DNA from: Leptospira fletcheri
Lineage (GTDB): Bacteria > Spirochaetota > Leptospiria > Leptospirales > Leptospiraceae
DNA: 64,000 nt
Assembly (NCBI RefSeq): GCF_004769195.1
Contig: NZ_RQET01000004.1
Coordinates: forward strand, 62,001-126,000
Direction: 5' to 3'
This document shows, piece after piece, positions 38,439-46,327 of this stretch. Position numbers and translations under genes: made by a program. The notes beneath the pieces are model-generated. The model did no database searches. It had not been told where the DNA came from and saw nothing but the letters and a program-made list of their open reading frames with translations. Within the stretch, counting starts at the first letter, position 1. Each line of letters begins with the position of its first letter.

Positions 38439-39800
38439 ATGAGTTCCACGCTTACGCGGTATAAGGCCGAATTTCGATGCATTAACGAGTCCTGCGCTTC
38501 CGTATACGATCTGAACGAAGTCGTATACGAATGCAAAAAATGCGGAAGTTTACTCGAAGTTTCCCACGACCTGGATGCCTTGCGCGAAAAAAGCGGCCAA
38601 GAATGGAGGGACCTGTTCGACTCCAGATTCCGTTCCGTTCAATTCCCGAATACGTCCGGGATTTGGAATAAAAGGGAATGGGTCCTTCCTCACGCAGACA
38701 ACTCGGAGATCGTAAGCTCTGGAGAAGGGCTATCCCACCTTTTTTCCTCGGATCGATTCACCAAGGATCTGGGATTGGGCGGGCTCTGGATCAAGCAATG
38801 CGGTATTTCGCATACCGGATCCTTCAAAGATCTTGGCATGACCGTTCTTCTGACTCAAGTACGGCACATGTTGAACCAAGGAGTTCCGATCCGAGCGGTA
38901 GCCTGCGCAAGCTCCGGAGATACTTCCGCAGCGCTTGCATCCTACGCGGCTAAGGCAGGCATCCCTGCGATCATTTTTCTACCTGCCGGAAAAGTTTCCC
39001 AAGCGCAACTGATACAGCCCGTCTCCAACGGTGCACAGGTCATCGCCTTGGAAACCGACTTTGACGGTTGTATGAAGATCGTGAAGGAAGTCACGAAGGA
39101 AGCCGGAATTTACCTAGCCAACTCGATGAATAGCTTGAGGATCGAAGGACAAAAAACGATAGCACCGGAAATCCTGCAACAACTGGAGTGGGAAGTTCCC
39201 GATTGGGTCATCATTCCCGGCGGGAATCTCGGAAATGTCTCCGCACTAGGGGCAGGTTTTGAAATGGCCGAAAAATTGGGCCTGATCCGTAAGCGTCCGC
39301 GAATCGTTTTGGCACAGGCGGAAAATGCGAATCCGTTGTATCTCTCCTACTTAAAAAACTTCCAGGAATTTGCGGCAATGGACGCAAAGCCGACTTTAGC
39401 CTCCGCAATACAAATCGGAAATCCAGTTTCGGTTCAAAAAGCGATCAAAACCTTAAAGTCGTTTAACGGAATCGTAGAGCAGGCCGGCGAAGAGGAATTA
39501 TCCGATGCTGCCGCTCGCGCGGATCTTTACGGTCTGTACAACGATCCTCATACGGGAGTGGCCCTTGCCGCCTTATACAAACTCTTGGCGAAAGGGACGA
39601 TACATAAGGGCGAAAAAGTAGTCGTTGTTTCCACCGCCCATGGATTAAAATTCACGGAATTTAAACTCAAATTTCACGAAGGGAAAATCGCCGGCACCGA
39701 TCCGAAATTGGCGAATCAAATCCGCTCTTGCCGCCCCGAAACCGGGCCGGTGATGGATGAGATCGCGAAATTCCTACAGGGAAGAGCTAAAATTTCCTGA
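38439..39800 (+). CDS. thrC: Threonine synthase
   Basis: The 453-residue PLP enzyme converts O-phosphohomoserine to threonine, the last step of threonine synthesis. The N-terminus has a zinc-ribbon-like Cys pattern (FRCINESCAS, ECKKCGS), seen in many thrC products. The PLP Lys is in HTGSFKDLGM, and ACASSGDTSAALASYAAKAG and VIIPGGNLGNVSALGAGF bind the cofactor phosphate. The fold is the shorter class resembling archaeal and plant enzymes. It directly follows the YdjI-like gene. Confidence 0.93.
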   Translation: MSSTLTRYKAEFRCINESCASVYDLNEVVYECKKCGSLLEVSHDLDALREKSGQEWRDLFDSRFRSVQFPNTSGIWNKREWVLPHADNSEIVSSGEGLSHLFSSDRFTKDLGLGGLWIKQCGISHTGSFKDLGMTVLLTQVRHMLNQGVPIRAVACASSGDTSAALASYAAKAGIPAIIFLPAGKVSQAQLIQPVSNGAQVIALETDFDGCMKIVKEVTKEAGIYLANSMNSLRIEGQKTIAPEILQQLEWEVPDWVIIPGGNLGNVSALGAGFEMAEKLGLIRKRPRIVLAQAENANPLYLSYLKNFQEFAAMDAKPTLASAIQIGNPVSVQKAIKTLKSFNGIVEQAGEEELSDAAARADLYGLYNDPHTGVALAALYKLLAKGTIHKGEKVVVVSTAHGLKFTEFKLKFHEGKIAGTDPKLANQIRSCRPETGPVMDEIAKFLQGRAKIS

Positions 39801-39889
39801 TTTTCGGGATTTTTATCCTGATTTTTTTCGTGGGAAAGCCTCGTTTTTTTCTCGAAAACGTGGACCGGTAAATATAATCGATAATCCGA

Positions 39890-40627
39890 ATGAATGAAGG
39901 AATCGAGGAGTTTTCCCAGGAATTCCTATTCGAAATAGAAACAGCCGTTAAAAAAGAAGAGCCAGTCTCTATAATTACGTATGTCCTGAGTAGTAACGGC
40001 GAATCCAAGCTCAAACACCTGATACATACCGTCTTAGCCAAATACGGACGGGAAGATTTAATCGAACTTCTTTTTACCTCCGCTAAGGAGCTGATCGTCA
40101 ATGCGACAAAGGCCGCCATTAAACGGGTATTATTCCGAGAATTGGGTCTGGACATAAACGATTCCACCCAATACGACCAGGGGATGACTTCGTTTAAAGA
40201 AAATCTAGTAAGTCGTAAGTTTCCGTATTACCGCCGTAAAATGAAGGAAAACGGACTTTTCGTAAAGGTAACTCTAAGTTTCAACAAGGATAGAATCATC
40301 CTATTGGTTCAGAACAATTTTAATCTTGCGAGCCGCGAGGAAAAAAGGATCAGAGAGAAGTTCATACACTCTAAAGAATTTGACAATCTCTTCGAGTACT
40401 ATATGAAGTACGGAGATACGACGGAAGGAGCCGGGATGGGCATCACCATGGTGGAAATTCTGGTAGCCCAAAGCGGCTATGACCGGCATCTGTTTACCAT
40501 CTACAGCCGCCGATCCGAGAACCGCACCGTAGCTCGCGTCGAGATCCCCTTGGCGGAAGATTACATGCCGAGAAGACATCGTTATCAAAAATGGTTGCAA
40601 GAAAAATCAAGGAGCTTCATCGAATAG
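39890..40627 (+). CDS. HATPase-domain protein (histidine-kinase-like ATPase)
   Basis: A 245-residue protein with a GHKL ATPase fold but no visible phospho-acceptor His domain. ELIVNATKAAIKR is the N-box, and GDTTEGAGMGITMVEIL is the G-box. The ATP-lid region between them is extended (residues 100-170). It could be an anti-sigma or switch kinase, or a stand-alone histidine kinase partner. The tail-anchored gene downstream starts 34 bases after its stop. A STAS protein that might pair with it is encoded far away at 3.3 kb. Confidence 0.75.
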   Translation: MNEGIEEFSQEFLFEIETAVKKEEPVSIITYVLSSNGESKLKHLIHTVLAKYGREDLIELLFTSAKELIVNATKAAIKRVLFRELGLDINDSTQYDQGMTSFKENLVSRKFPYYRRKMKENGLFVKVTLSFNKDRIILLVQNNFNLASREEKRIREKFIHSKEFDNLFEYYMKYGDTTEGAGMGITMVEILVAQSGYDRHLFTIYSRRSENRTVARVEIPLAEDYMPRRHRYQKWLQEKSRSFIE

Positions 40628-40661
40628 AAGCTCCGATAATCGTGCTTGGAACTGAGGAATA

Positions 40662-41759
40662 ATGGAAAAGAACCCGCAAACCAGTAAACTCCAGGAACAG
40701 GCAAACCTAATGAACCTGGCTTTCGAATCCGTCCTCACGGAGGAACAGGCGATCGAACTCATTCAGGGCAAATTAAAAGATGCCTATCTTTTAAAACTTC
40801 GGATCGACGTAGAAAATAGAGCCGGAGTGGTCATCAGCTTGGTATCCAGATTTAAGCACGAGATCATAGAACTATATTCCCTGTTTTCGAATTCCTCTCT
40901 CATTCGAAAAATCAGAACCTTCGAAGATTTCGGCCAAATCACACACGATATGGCGGAGGCCGCCAGGGAAGAAGCGGCAGACGCAGGCCTGTCCGAACAA
41001 GTCGGCCGAATTATGCACTCCAAACTCAACAAACAGATTTTGGAAAATTACTACCCGATGTGGGACCGGAACGATACCGGAGCTCTCGTGAATATGCTGG
41101 AAAATCAGATCAAAGCCGGATTGAAAATCAATACGGTCCGAGTCCAGGCGGATGTGGAATTTGTTTCCAGTGTTCGAAACCGCGGCAAAACGATTTTTGC
41201 CGGAGTTCTTTCTCCGATCGTCAAACCCAAGGAAGAAGGAGAAGCGGGGGATCTATCGGCGGCACAGATTGATCCGGAAAAAGCCGCAGTCCAGCGTCAG
41301 ATAGAAGCGATTTCCAAAGGATTCGGGCGCATCGTTCCTGCAAAGACAGTGCTTTCTCCGGTCAACGGAATCGACTTCGACGATCTGATAGAAGGGGATA
41401 AAGTCCTTTTTCAATTACCGAACTCCTCTCCGGAAGAAAAGGCTTTGGCTAAAACACTCGGAGCGGTGGACCAGAACGGAAATGCCAAACCTATCGTCGG
41501 TTCTTTTTTGACCATTGCGTCCGGTAAAAACGAATATCATATTTTTGCAAAAGGCCCTGCCGGAGTACTGTTGCAAGCTTTCGAGGAAAGTCCTGTACGC
41601 TTAGCCCGTCCGAAAAGCGCCGCTACCCCTGGTGCAAATCCGAGACCTCCCGGAATGTCCGGCGGAAGAGCGCAGGAAAGCGGGAACACTTTGAATTATT
41701 TCATTTTAATCGGAGTTGTTCTTTTAGCCGGCATGCTCGCATTCATTCTGCTGAAATAA
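40662..41759 (+). CDS. Uncharacterised tail-anchored membrane protein
   Basis: The 365-residue protein has a helical N-terminal half (residues 1-150), a strand-rich domain near residues 225-320 (GIDFDDLIEGDKVLFQLPN, FLTIASGKNEYHIFAKG) and a Pro/Gly/Ala linker. One C-terminal helix (YFILIGVVLLAGMLAFILL) is followed by a single Lys, the pattern of a tail anchor. No family is recognised. It follows the HATPase gene at 34 bases, so a [14 protein letters not shown] is possible but unproven. Confidence 0.65.
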   Translation: MEKNPQTSKLQEQANLMNLAFESVLTEEQAIELIQGKLKDAYLLKLRIDVENRAGVVISLVSRFKHEIIELYSLFSNSSLIRKIRTFEDFGQITHDMAEAAREEAADAGLSEQVGRIMHSKLNKQILENYYPMWDRNDTGALVNMLENQIKAGLKINTVRVQADVEFVSSVRNRGKTIFAGVLSPIVKPKEEGEAGDLSAAQIDPEKAAVQRQIEAISKGFGRIVPAKTVLSPVNGIDFDDLIEGDKVLFQLPNSSPEEKALAKTLGAVDQNGNAKPIVGSFLTIASGKNEYHIFAKGPAGVLLQAFEESPVRLARPKSAATPGANPRPPGMSGGRAQESGNTLNYFILIGVVLLAGMLAFILLK

Positions 41760-41787
41760 AAACCATGAAATCGGAAGTCGGTTTTTA
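41757..41787 (+). terminator. Possible weak terminator after the tail-anchored protein gene
   Basis: Arms TAAAAACC and GGTTTTTA (8 bp, AU-rich) enclose a 15-base loop. The 3' arm supplies its own T-run. The stem is weak and overlaps the stop codon, so this is tentative. Confidence 0.3.
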
Positions 41788-41790
41788 GCC

Positions 41791-41819
41791 TTGACAATGC
41801 TTTTCTCCGAACATATAAA
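41791..41819 (+). promoter_or_regulatory. Near-consensus sigma-70 promoter
   Basis: TTGACA at 41791-41796, a 17-base spacer and TATAAA at 41814-41819 match the consensus at 11 of 12 positions. Transcription would start about 23 bases before the DUF1508 ATG. Confidence 0.8.
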
Positions 41820-41848
41820 AATAAATTATTGATTCAAGAGAGAGAAAT

Positions 41849-42028
41849 ATGGCGGCGAAATTCGAAGTTTATACTGATAAGGGCGGTAAATTCCGCTTTC
41901 GATTAAAGGCGGGAAACGGGGAAATTATCGCGGCTAGCGAAGCCTATGAATCCAAGCAAGCCTGCCTTCACGGTATCGAATCGGTAAAGAACAATGCGCC
42001 GATCGCTGAGGTCGTCGAAGTAAGCTGA
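41849..42028 (+). CDS. Small DUF1508 (YegP-family) protein
   Basis: A 59-residue gene: it begins MAAKFEVYTDKGGKFRFRL, continues with a KAGNGEIIAASEAYESK strand-turn and ends IAEVVEVS. This is one DUF1508 repeat (F-x-V-Y-x-D-x2-G-x-F-R-F-R-L...G-x-I-I-A-x-S-E-x-Y). E. coli YegP has two such repeats. The family folds as a small beta sheet; its role is not established. AGAGAG precedes the ATG, and a near-consensus promoter suggests strong expression. Reading frame and length were checked codon by codon. Confidence 0.9.
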   Translation: MAAKFEVYTDKGGKFRFRLKAGNGEIIAASEAYESKQACLHGIESVKNNAPIAEVVEVS

Positions 42029-42062
42029 TACAGTCGGACTTTTTAGAAAGTTTTGAAGGACT

Positions 42063-42181
42063 CCCCACCCTACTCTGGGTGGGGGCCGGTGCGGTGGTAC
42101 CCGAACTCCTTATTCCAAAAAACGGTTTTTGTCAAACCGATTTTGAAGACTCTTTCTCTGTAGGAGTTCCTGCAAGAAACC
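42063..42181 (+). repeat. Composite dispersed repeat, copy 1
   Basis: A 41-base GC-rich module (42063-42103) contains the hairpin CCCCACCC-N6-GGGTGGGG. It is followed by a spacer with CGGTTTTTG and GATTTTGAA, then the palindrome TGTAGGAGTTCCTGCA (42159-42174) and AAGAAACC. All parts recur in the same order, inverted, at 49012-48882. The 41-base module is identical in both copies. Confidence 0.85.
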
Positions 42182-42215
42182 CGCTTCTTTTATTGGATTT
42201 CCCTCGAAGAATCGC

Positions 42216-44867
42216 TTACGCCACGACCAAATTTACGAGTTTTCCAGGTACGTAGATTTCCTTGCGAATCTGCTTTCCTTCCATAAACGGTTTGATCTTA
42301 TCCAGGGATTTTGCCAAGGCAAGTGCTTCTTCCTGACGAATCTCCTTCGGGGCCTTAAAGTCTGCCCTCAATTTTCCGTTTACTTGAACTACGATTAACA
42401 CCTCGTCATCGACTAGGAATTCCGGATCCGCAACGGGAAAATTCTCGTAAGTAAGGGAATCTTTTCTTCCGCAAAGAGCCCATAATTCTTCGGAGATATG
42501 GGGAGCAAAAGGGGCAAGCAAAAGCAAAAACGGTTCCAAAATCCTGCGAGGCCGTCTTTCCGAAGGAGTGAATTCGTTTACGAAAATCATCAGTTGCGAG
42601 ATGGCCGTATTAAAGGAGAAATTCTGGATGTCTTCGTCTATTTTGCGAACGGTTTTGTGGAAGATTCTTAACTCTTCGTTGTTCGGTTCGAATTCGTCCA
42701 ATCGGAAGGATTCACCCGTGCCGGAGTGATACAATCTCCACACACGATTTAGGAATCTGAATACCCCATCGACTCCTCTTGTACTCCAAGGTTTGACCAT
42801 TTCGAACGGTCCCATAAACATTTCGAATAATCTCAGACTATCGGCGCCGTAATTCTGGACCACGTCGTCCGGATTCACGACATTTCCTAGGGATTTGGAC
42901 ATCTTTCTCTTATCCTCGCCGAGGATCAGTCCTTGGTGCACTAATTTCTTAAAAGGTTCGGGAGTCGTTACATGTCCGAGATCGAAGAGTACCTTATGCC
43001 AAAATCTGGAATACAAAAGATGGAGAACCGCATGTTCCGCTCCTCCCACGTATAGATCCACGGGCATCCAGGCTTTTTCCAGTTCAGGATCTACGAAACG
43101 ATCCGGATTATTCGGATCTATGTAGCGAAGATAATACCAACAGGAGCCGGCCCATTGGGGCATTGTGTTCGTTTCCCGCACTCCGACCTCGCCCGTAAGA
43201 GGATCCTTGTATTGTAACCAATCTCCCGCCAGAGCCAAGGGAGATTCCCCGGTTCCGGACGGTTTAAATTCCGCTAAATTTGGAAGTTCTAATGGAAGCT
43301 CGGACTCCGGAATCGCCCTCGTTACCCCGGAAGGAAAATGAACCAGAGGAATCGGTTCTCCCCAATAACGTTGTCTGGCAAAAAGCCAATCCCTCAATTT
43401 GAATTGGGTTTTTCTCTTCCCGATTCCTTTCCGCTCCGCCCATTCAGAAGTTTTGTCGAATGCCTTTCCGTAAGAGAGACCGTTGATGTCCAATTCTTCG
43501 GAAGAGGAATGAATACATTTTGATTCTTTGGAATCGAAAGCTCCTTGGGAAAAATCGCCTTCGATTACCGGAAGGATTTCCAAATCGAACGCTTTTGCGA
43601 ATTCGTAGTCTCTGGAGTCGTGTGCAGGAACGGCCATGATGGCTCCGGTTCCATAGCCATAGAGAACATAATCCCCGATCCAAATTTGGATTTTTCTGGA
43701 AGGATCCGCGGGATTCAGAACATAGGCTCCGGTGAAGACGCCGGATTTTTCTTTGGAAAGTTCCGTTCTGTCCAAATCGCTTTTCAAGGCAGCGGATTTT
43801 CTATATTCCTGGACCTTTTCCTTTCGTTCCGGGGAAGTTAACAAGTCGACAAGCGGATGTTCAGGAGCCAGAACCATATAAGTAACTCCGAATATAGTAT
43901 CGGGTCTAGTCGTATATACCCTAACTCCTCCGTAATTCAGATCTCTTTGCGACGAAGTTTCGGAATCTAATTGCGATTTCGCGGTATTCACCCGTTCATT
44001 CGTACCCGGGTCGAAAGGGAACGTGATCTCCAAACCTTCGCTCTTTCCGATCCAGTTCTTTTGCATCTCTAGCGTCGATTGGGGCCAGGAAACCAGACGT
44101 AAGTCCTCCAAAAGTCGATCCGCATATGCAGTGATTCTCATCATGTACTGCCGCATCGGTTTCCGGACCACTTCGTATCCCTTTTCGACCCATTCCTCGA
44201 CTTCTTCGTTGGCCAAAACAGTGCCTAATCCCGGGCACCAATTGACCGGAATTTCCGCCTGGTACACCAATCTGAATCCGGAAAGCACCTGCTCCTTTTC
44301 CACGTCGGAATATTTATTCCAGTCGGAGCTGCTAAACGGGCTTAAATCGTCGAATCCTACAGATCCATTGGTTCTCAGCCTATCTGCCAATTCGGAAATC
44401 GGTCGGGCCTTTTTTGCCTCAAAATCGTACCAAGAATCGAAAAGTTTTAGAAAAATCCATTGAGTAAACTTGTAGTATCTAGGGTCGGTTGTGGAAAGTT
44501 CCCGGTCCCAATCGTAAGACAGGCCGATAAACTTGATCTGCCTTCTAAAGTTGTCTATATTCTGGTGAGTGGTTTGAGCGGGATGAATTCCCGTTTGCAT
44601 AGCGTACCTTTCGGCGGGCAGCCCGAAGGCATCCCAACCCATAGGATGCAGGACTTCGAATCCTTTCATTCTTTTGAATCTGGAAACGATATCCGTCGCA
44701 GTGTACCCTTCCGGGTGTCCGACATGCAAACCTGCACCCGAGGGATAAGGAAACATGTCTAAACAGTAAAACTTCGGCTTAGAAGAGCGAAGGTTTGTCT
44801 GGAAAGAACGGTTTTTCTCCCAATACGATTGCCATTTCGATTCGATTTCCCGGAACGGATAGTCCAT
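42216..44867 (-). CDS. leuS: Leucyl-tRNA synthetase
   Basis: The 883-residue class I synthetase charges tRNA-Leu. The HIGH-type motif is in SGAGLHVGHPEGYTATD near residue 45, and KMSKS is in KRKMSKSLGNVVNPDDVV near residue 655. The editing (CP1) domain shows TTRPDTIFGVTYMVLAPEHP and GTGAIMAVPAHDSRDYEFA, including the conserved Thr-rich and Asp sites. The C-terminal VQVNGKLRADFKAP is typical. The length matches bacterial LeuRS. It is transcribed alone from the gap at 44.9-45.0 kb. Confidence 0.98.
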   Translation of the reverse strand: MDYPFREIESKWQSYWEKNRSFQTNLRSSKPKFYCLDMFPYPSGAGLHVGHPEGYTATDIVSRFKRMKGFEVLHPMGWDAFGLPAERYAMQTGIHPAQTTHQNIDNFRRQIKFIGLSYDWDRELSTTDPRYYKFTQWIFLKLFDSWYDFEAKKARPISELADRLRTNGSVGFDDLSPFSSSDWNKYSDVEKEQVLSGFRLVYQAEIPVNWCPGLGTVLANEEVEEWVEKGYEVVRKPMRQYMMRITAYADRLLEDLRLVSWPQSTLEMQKNWIGKSEGLEITFPFDPGTNERVNTAKSQLDSETSSQRDLNYGGVRVYTTRPDTIFGVTYMVLAPEHPLVDLLTSPERKEKVQEYRKSAALKSDLDRTELSKEKSGVFTGAYVLNPADPSRKIQIWIGDYVLYGYGTGAIMAVPAHDSRDYEFAKAFDLEILPVIEGDFSQGAFDSKESKCIHSSSEELDINGLSYGKAFDKTSEWAERKGIGKRKTQFKLRDWLFARQRYWGEPIPLVHFPSGVTRAIPESELPLELPNLAEFKPSGTGESPLALAGDWLQYKDPLTGEVGVRETNTMPQWAGSCWYYLRYIDPNNPDRFVDPELEKAWMPVDLYVGGAEHAVLHLLYSRFWHKVLFDLGHVTTPEPFKKLVHQGLILGEDKRKMSKSLGNVVNPDDVVQNYGADSLRLFEMFMGPFEMVKPWSTRGVDGVFRFLNRVWRLYHSGTGESFRLDEFEPNNEELRIFHKTVRKIDEDIQNFSFNTAISQLMIFVNEFTPSERRPRRILEPFLLLLAPFAPHISEELWALCGRKDSLTYENFPVADPEFLVDDEVLIVVQVNGKLRADFKAPKEIRQEEALALAKSLDKIKPFMEGKQIRKEIYVPGKLVNLVVA

Positions 44868-45020
44868 ACCGAGAGGATTTTTCCCTAGGTCCAGAATCCA
44901 ATTCTTTTTTGAGAATCACTTGTACGAGATTGCGGCGGAAAGATCGGAATTCTAAGCCGATCCCTTCTTCATTCTTTGGAAAATAGGAACCGAAAGAATC
45001 GCAACAGGTCAAAAACGAGG

Positions 45021-45044
45021 AAAGCCGGGAAAAACCGGCTTTTT
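45021..45044. terminator. Intrinsic terminator hairpin
   Basis: AAAGCCGG and CCGGCTTT form an 8-bp stem around GAAAAA. On the plus strand the 3' arm runs into TTTTT. On the minus strand, the direction of the small zinc-ribbon gene ending at 45109, the U-tract is shorter. It separates that gene from the leuS promoter region. Confidence 0.7.
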
Positions 45045-45108
45045 ATCATTCGAAATCAGCATTAGGAGGTTGGAAAAAAAAGGAAGAGAACGCTCCGAGC
45101 GAATCGTT

Positions 45109-45297
45109 TTATTTGCGTACTGAATCGATCACTTTGATCAGTCTGCGAAAAGTTTGATTCAAGCAGTCGCGACAAAGATCGTACTGAAAGAGATGCGTCG
45201 TTGTACGACCGCAACCTTTGCACGATAGCTTCCTGTCATGAGCTCGATTAACTTCCGCATCCTGTTCGTTCAAATCCGTCACTGTAGATAATTGCAT
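45109..45297 (-). CDS. Small zinc-ribbon protein
   Basis: About 62 residues from the ATG at 45297, chosen because GGGAG lies four bases upstream (the frame opens at 45318). Two Cys pairs, KLSCKGCGRTT and YDLCRDCLNQT, about 15 residues apart form a C-x2-C...C-x2-C zinc ribbon. The C-terminal helix FRRLIKVIDSVRK is basic. No family name is recognised. Small ribbons of this type often bind RNA polymerase, RNA or DNA. A terminator follows 65 bases downstream. Confidence 0.65.
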   Translation of the reverse strand: MQLSTVTDLNEQDAEVNRAHDRKLSCKGCGRTTTHLFQYDLCRDCLNQTFRRLIKVIDSVRK

Positions 45298-45601
45298 TTT
45301 GCTCCCAGAAATTTCCATCGAGGTTCTTTTTATTTACGGAGTGTCAATAAGTCTGAGATCGACTTCTCGTTTCTGAACCGACTCTCCGAAGGTCGAGAGT
45401 TACTTTATAAATTCGGCCGATTCTAGAGTCAAAAAAAATTAGGAAGAACGATCGCGAAAATGCCCGTAAATTTTTCGAAAAAAAATTCCAAGCTACGCAA
45501 AGACTGGAATGGTTTTTCAAGTGAAAGTTTTTTTGCTCTGAAATAAATTTCCTATCAAGTGCCGAGTTTAGGTCAGTCAAAGTTTGAGGAAGGTGCCGCA
45601 T
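45298..45601. other. Intergenic stretch with no clear gene
   Basis: About 300 AT-rich bases separate the minus-strand ribbon gene from the plus-strand ABC operon. They hold TTGACA on the minus strand at 45347-45342 without a good -10, and a weak 6-bp inverted repeat (ACTCTC...GAGAGT) near 45380-45400. An 85-codon minus-strand frame here looks like chance. Confidence 0.4.
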
Positions 45602-46327
45602 TTGTTATCGATATCACAACTGAACAAATCTTATACGGTTGCAGGAGAAGAATTTCGCGTCTTGAAAGACGTGGAATTCGAAGTCCAAGAAGGAGAATTC
45701 GTCGCCATCGTCGGTCCCTCCGGTTCTGGTAAGTCCACGTTACTTGCAATTTCCGCGGGATTGGATAAGGCTGACAGCGGAAAGGTGGTCTTGGACGGAA
45801 TTTCCCTGCTCGAAAAGAAAGAAGACGAGCTTGCAAAGTTAAGAGGCGAGAAATTGGGTTTTGTTTTTCAGAATTTCCAACTGATTAAGACCCTGAACGC
45901 ATTGGAAAACGTATCCCTTCCACTTGCTTTGACAACAAACCTTCCGGAAAAGGAAATCAGAGAGAGAGCGAGGCTCTGGCTGGCAAAAGTCGGCATGGAA
46001 CACAGAAGTTCCAATTTTCCCAGCCAACTTTCCGGTGGGGAAGAGCAAAGGGTCGCAATTGCAAGGTCCTTCATTCATGAGCCGAAACTTCTGTTTGCAG
46101 ACGAACCGACCGCAAATTTGGATCGAGCCAACGGAAATCGCATCATGTCTTTATTAAAGGAACTGAATCGAACGAGGAAATCCACATTATTAGTGGTAAC
46201 CCACGATCCGCAAGTCGCCTCCTTGGCCGACCGTGTCCTAGAAATGAAAGACGGTTCCATCCTAAACGACGGAAAAAAGGCTCGTCCTTCAAAATCCAAG
46301 AAGGTTCCTCCTAGGAGAAAGAAATGA
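45602..46327 (+). CDS. ABC transporter ATP-binding protein (LolD/MacB type)
   Basis: About 241 residues from the TTG at 45602, which has GAGGAAGG eight bases upstream (the frame opens at a TTG at 45584). Walker A is VGPSGSGKSTLL, the signature is QLSGGEEQRVAIARS (LSGGE with Glu then Gln), Walker B is LLFADEPTANLD, and the switch His is in VVTHD. The family drives MacB/LolCDE-type mechanotransmission transporters, which move lipoproteins or other molecules without crossing the inner membrane. It overlaps the permease gene by 4 bases (ATGA). Confidence 0.9.
   Translation: MLSISQLNKSYTVAGEEFRVLKDVEFEVQEGEFVAIVGPSGSGKSTLLAISAGLDKADSGKVVLDGISLLEKKEDELAKLRGEKLGFVFQNFQLIKTLNALENVSLPLALTTNLPEKEIRERARLWLAKVGMEHRSSNFPSQLSGGEEQRVAIARSFIHEPKLLFADEPTANLDRANGNRIMSLLKELNRTRKSTLLVVTHDPQVASLADRVLEMKDGSILNDGKKARPSKSKKVPPRRKK

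Noticed and set aside
45344..45601. 85-codon minus-strand open frame in the gap before the ABC operon
   Set aside because: It has no ribosome site, biased Phe/Ser/Arg content from AT-rich DNA, and overlaps the likely ABC promoter.
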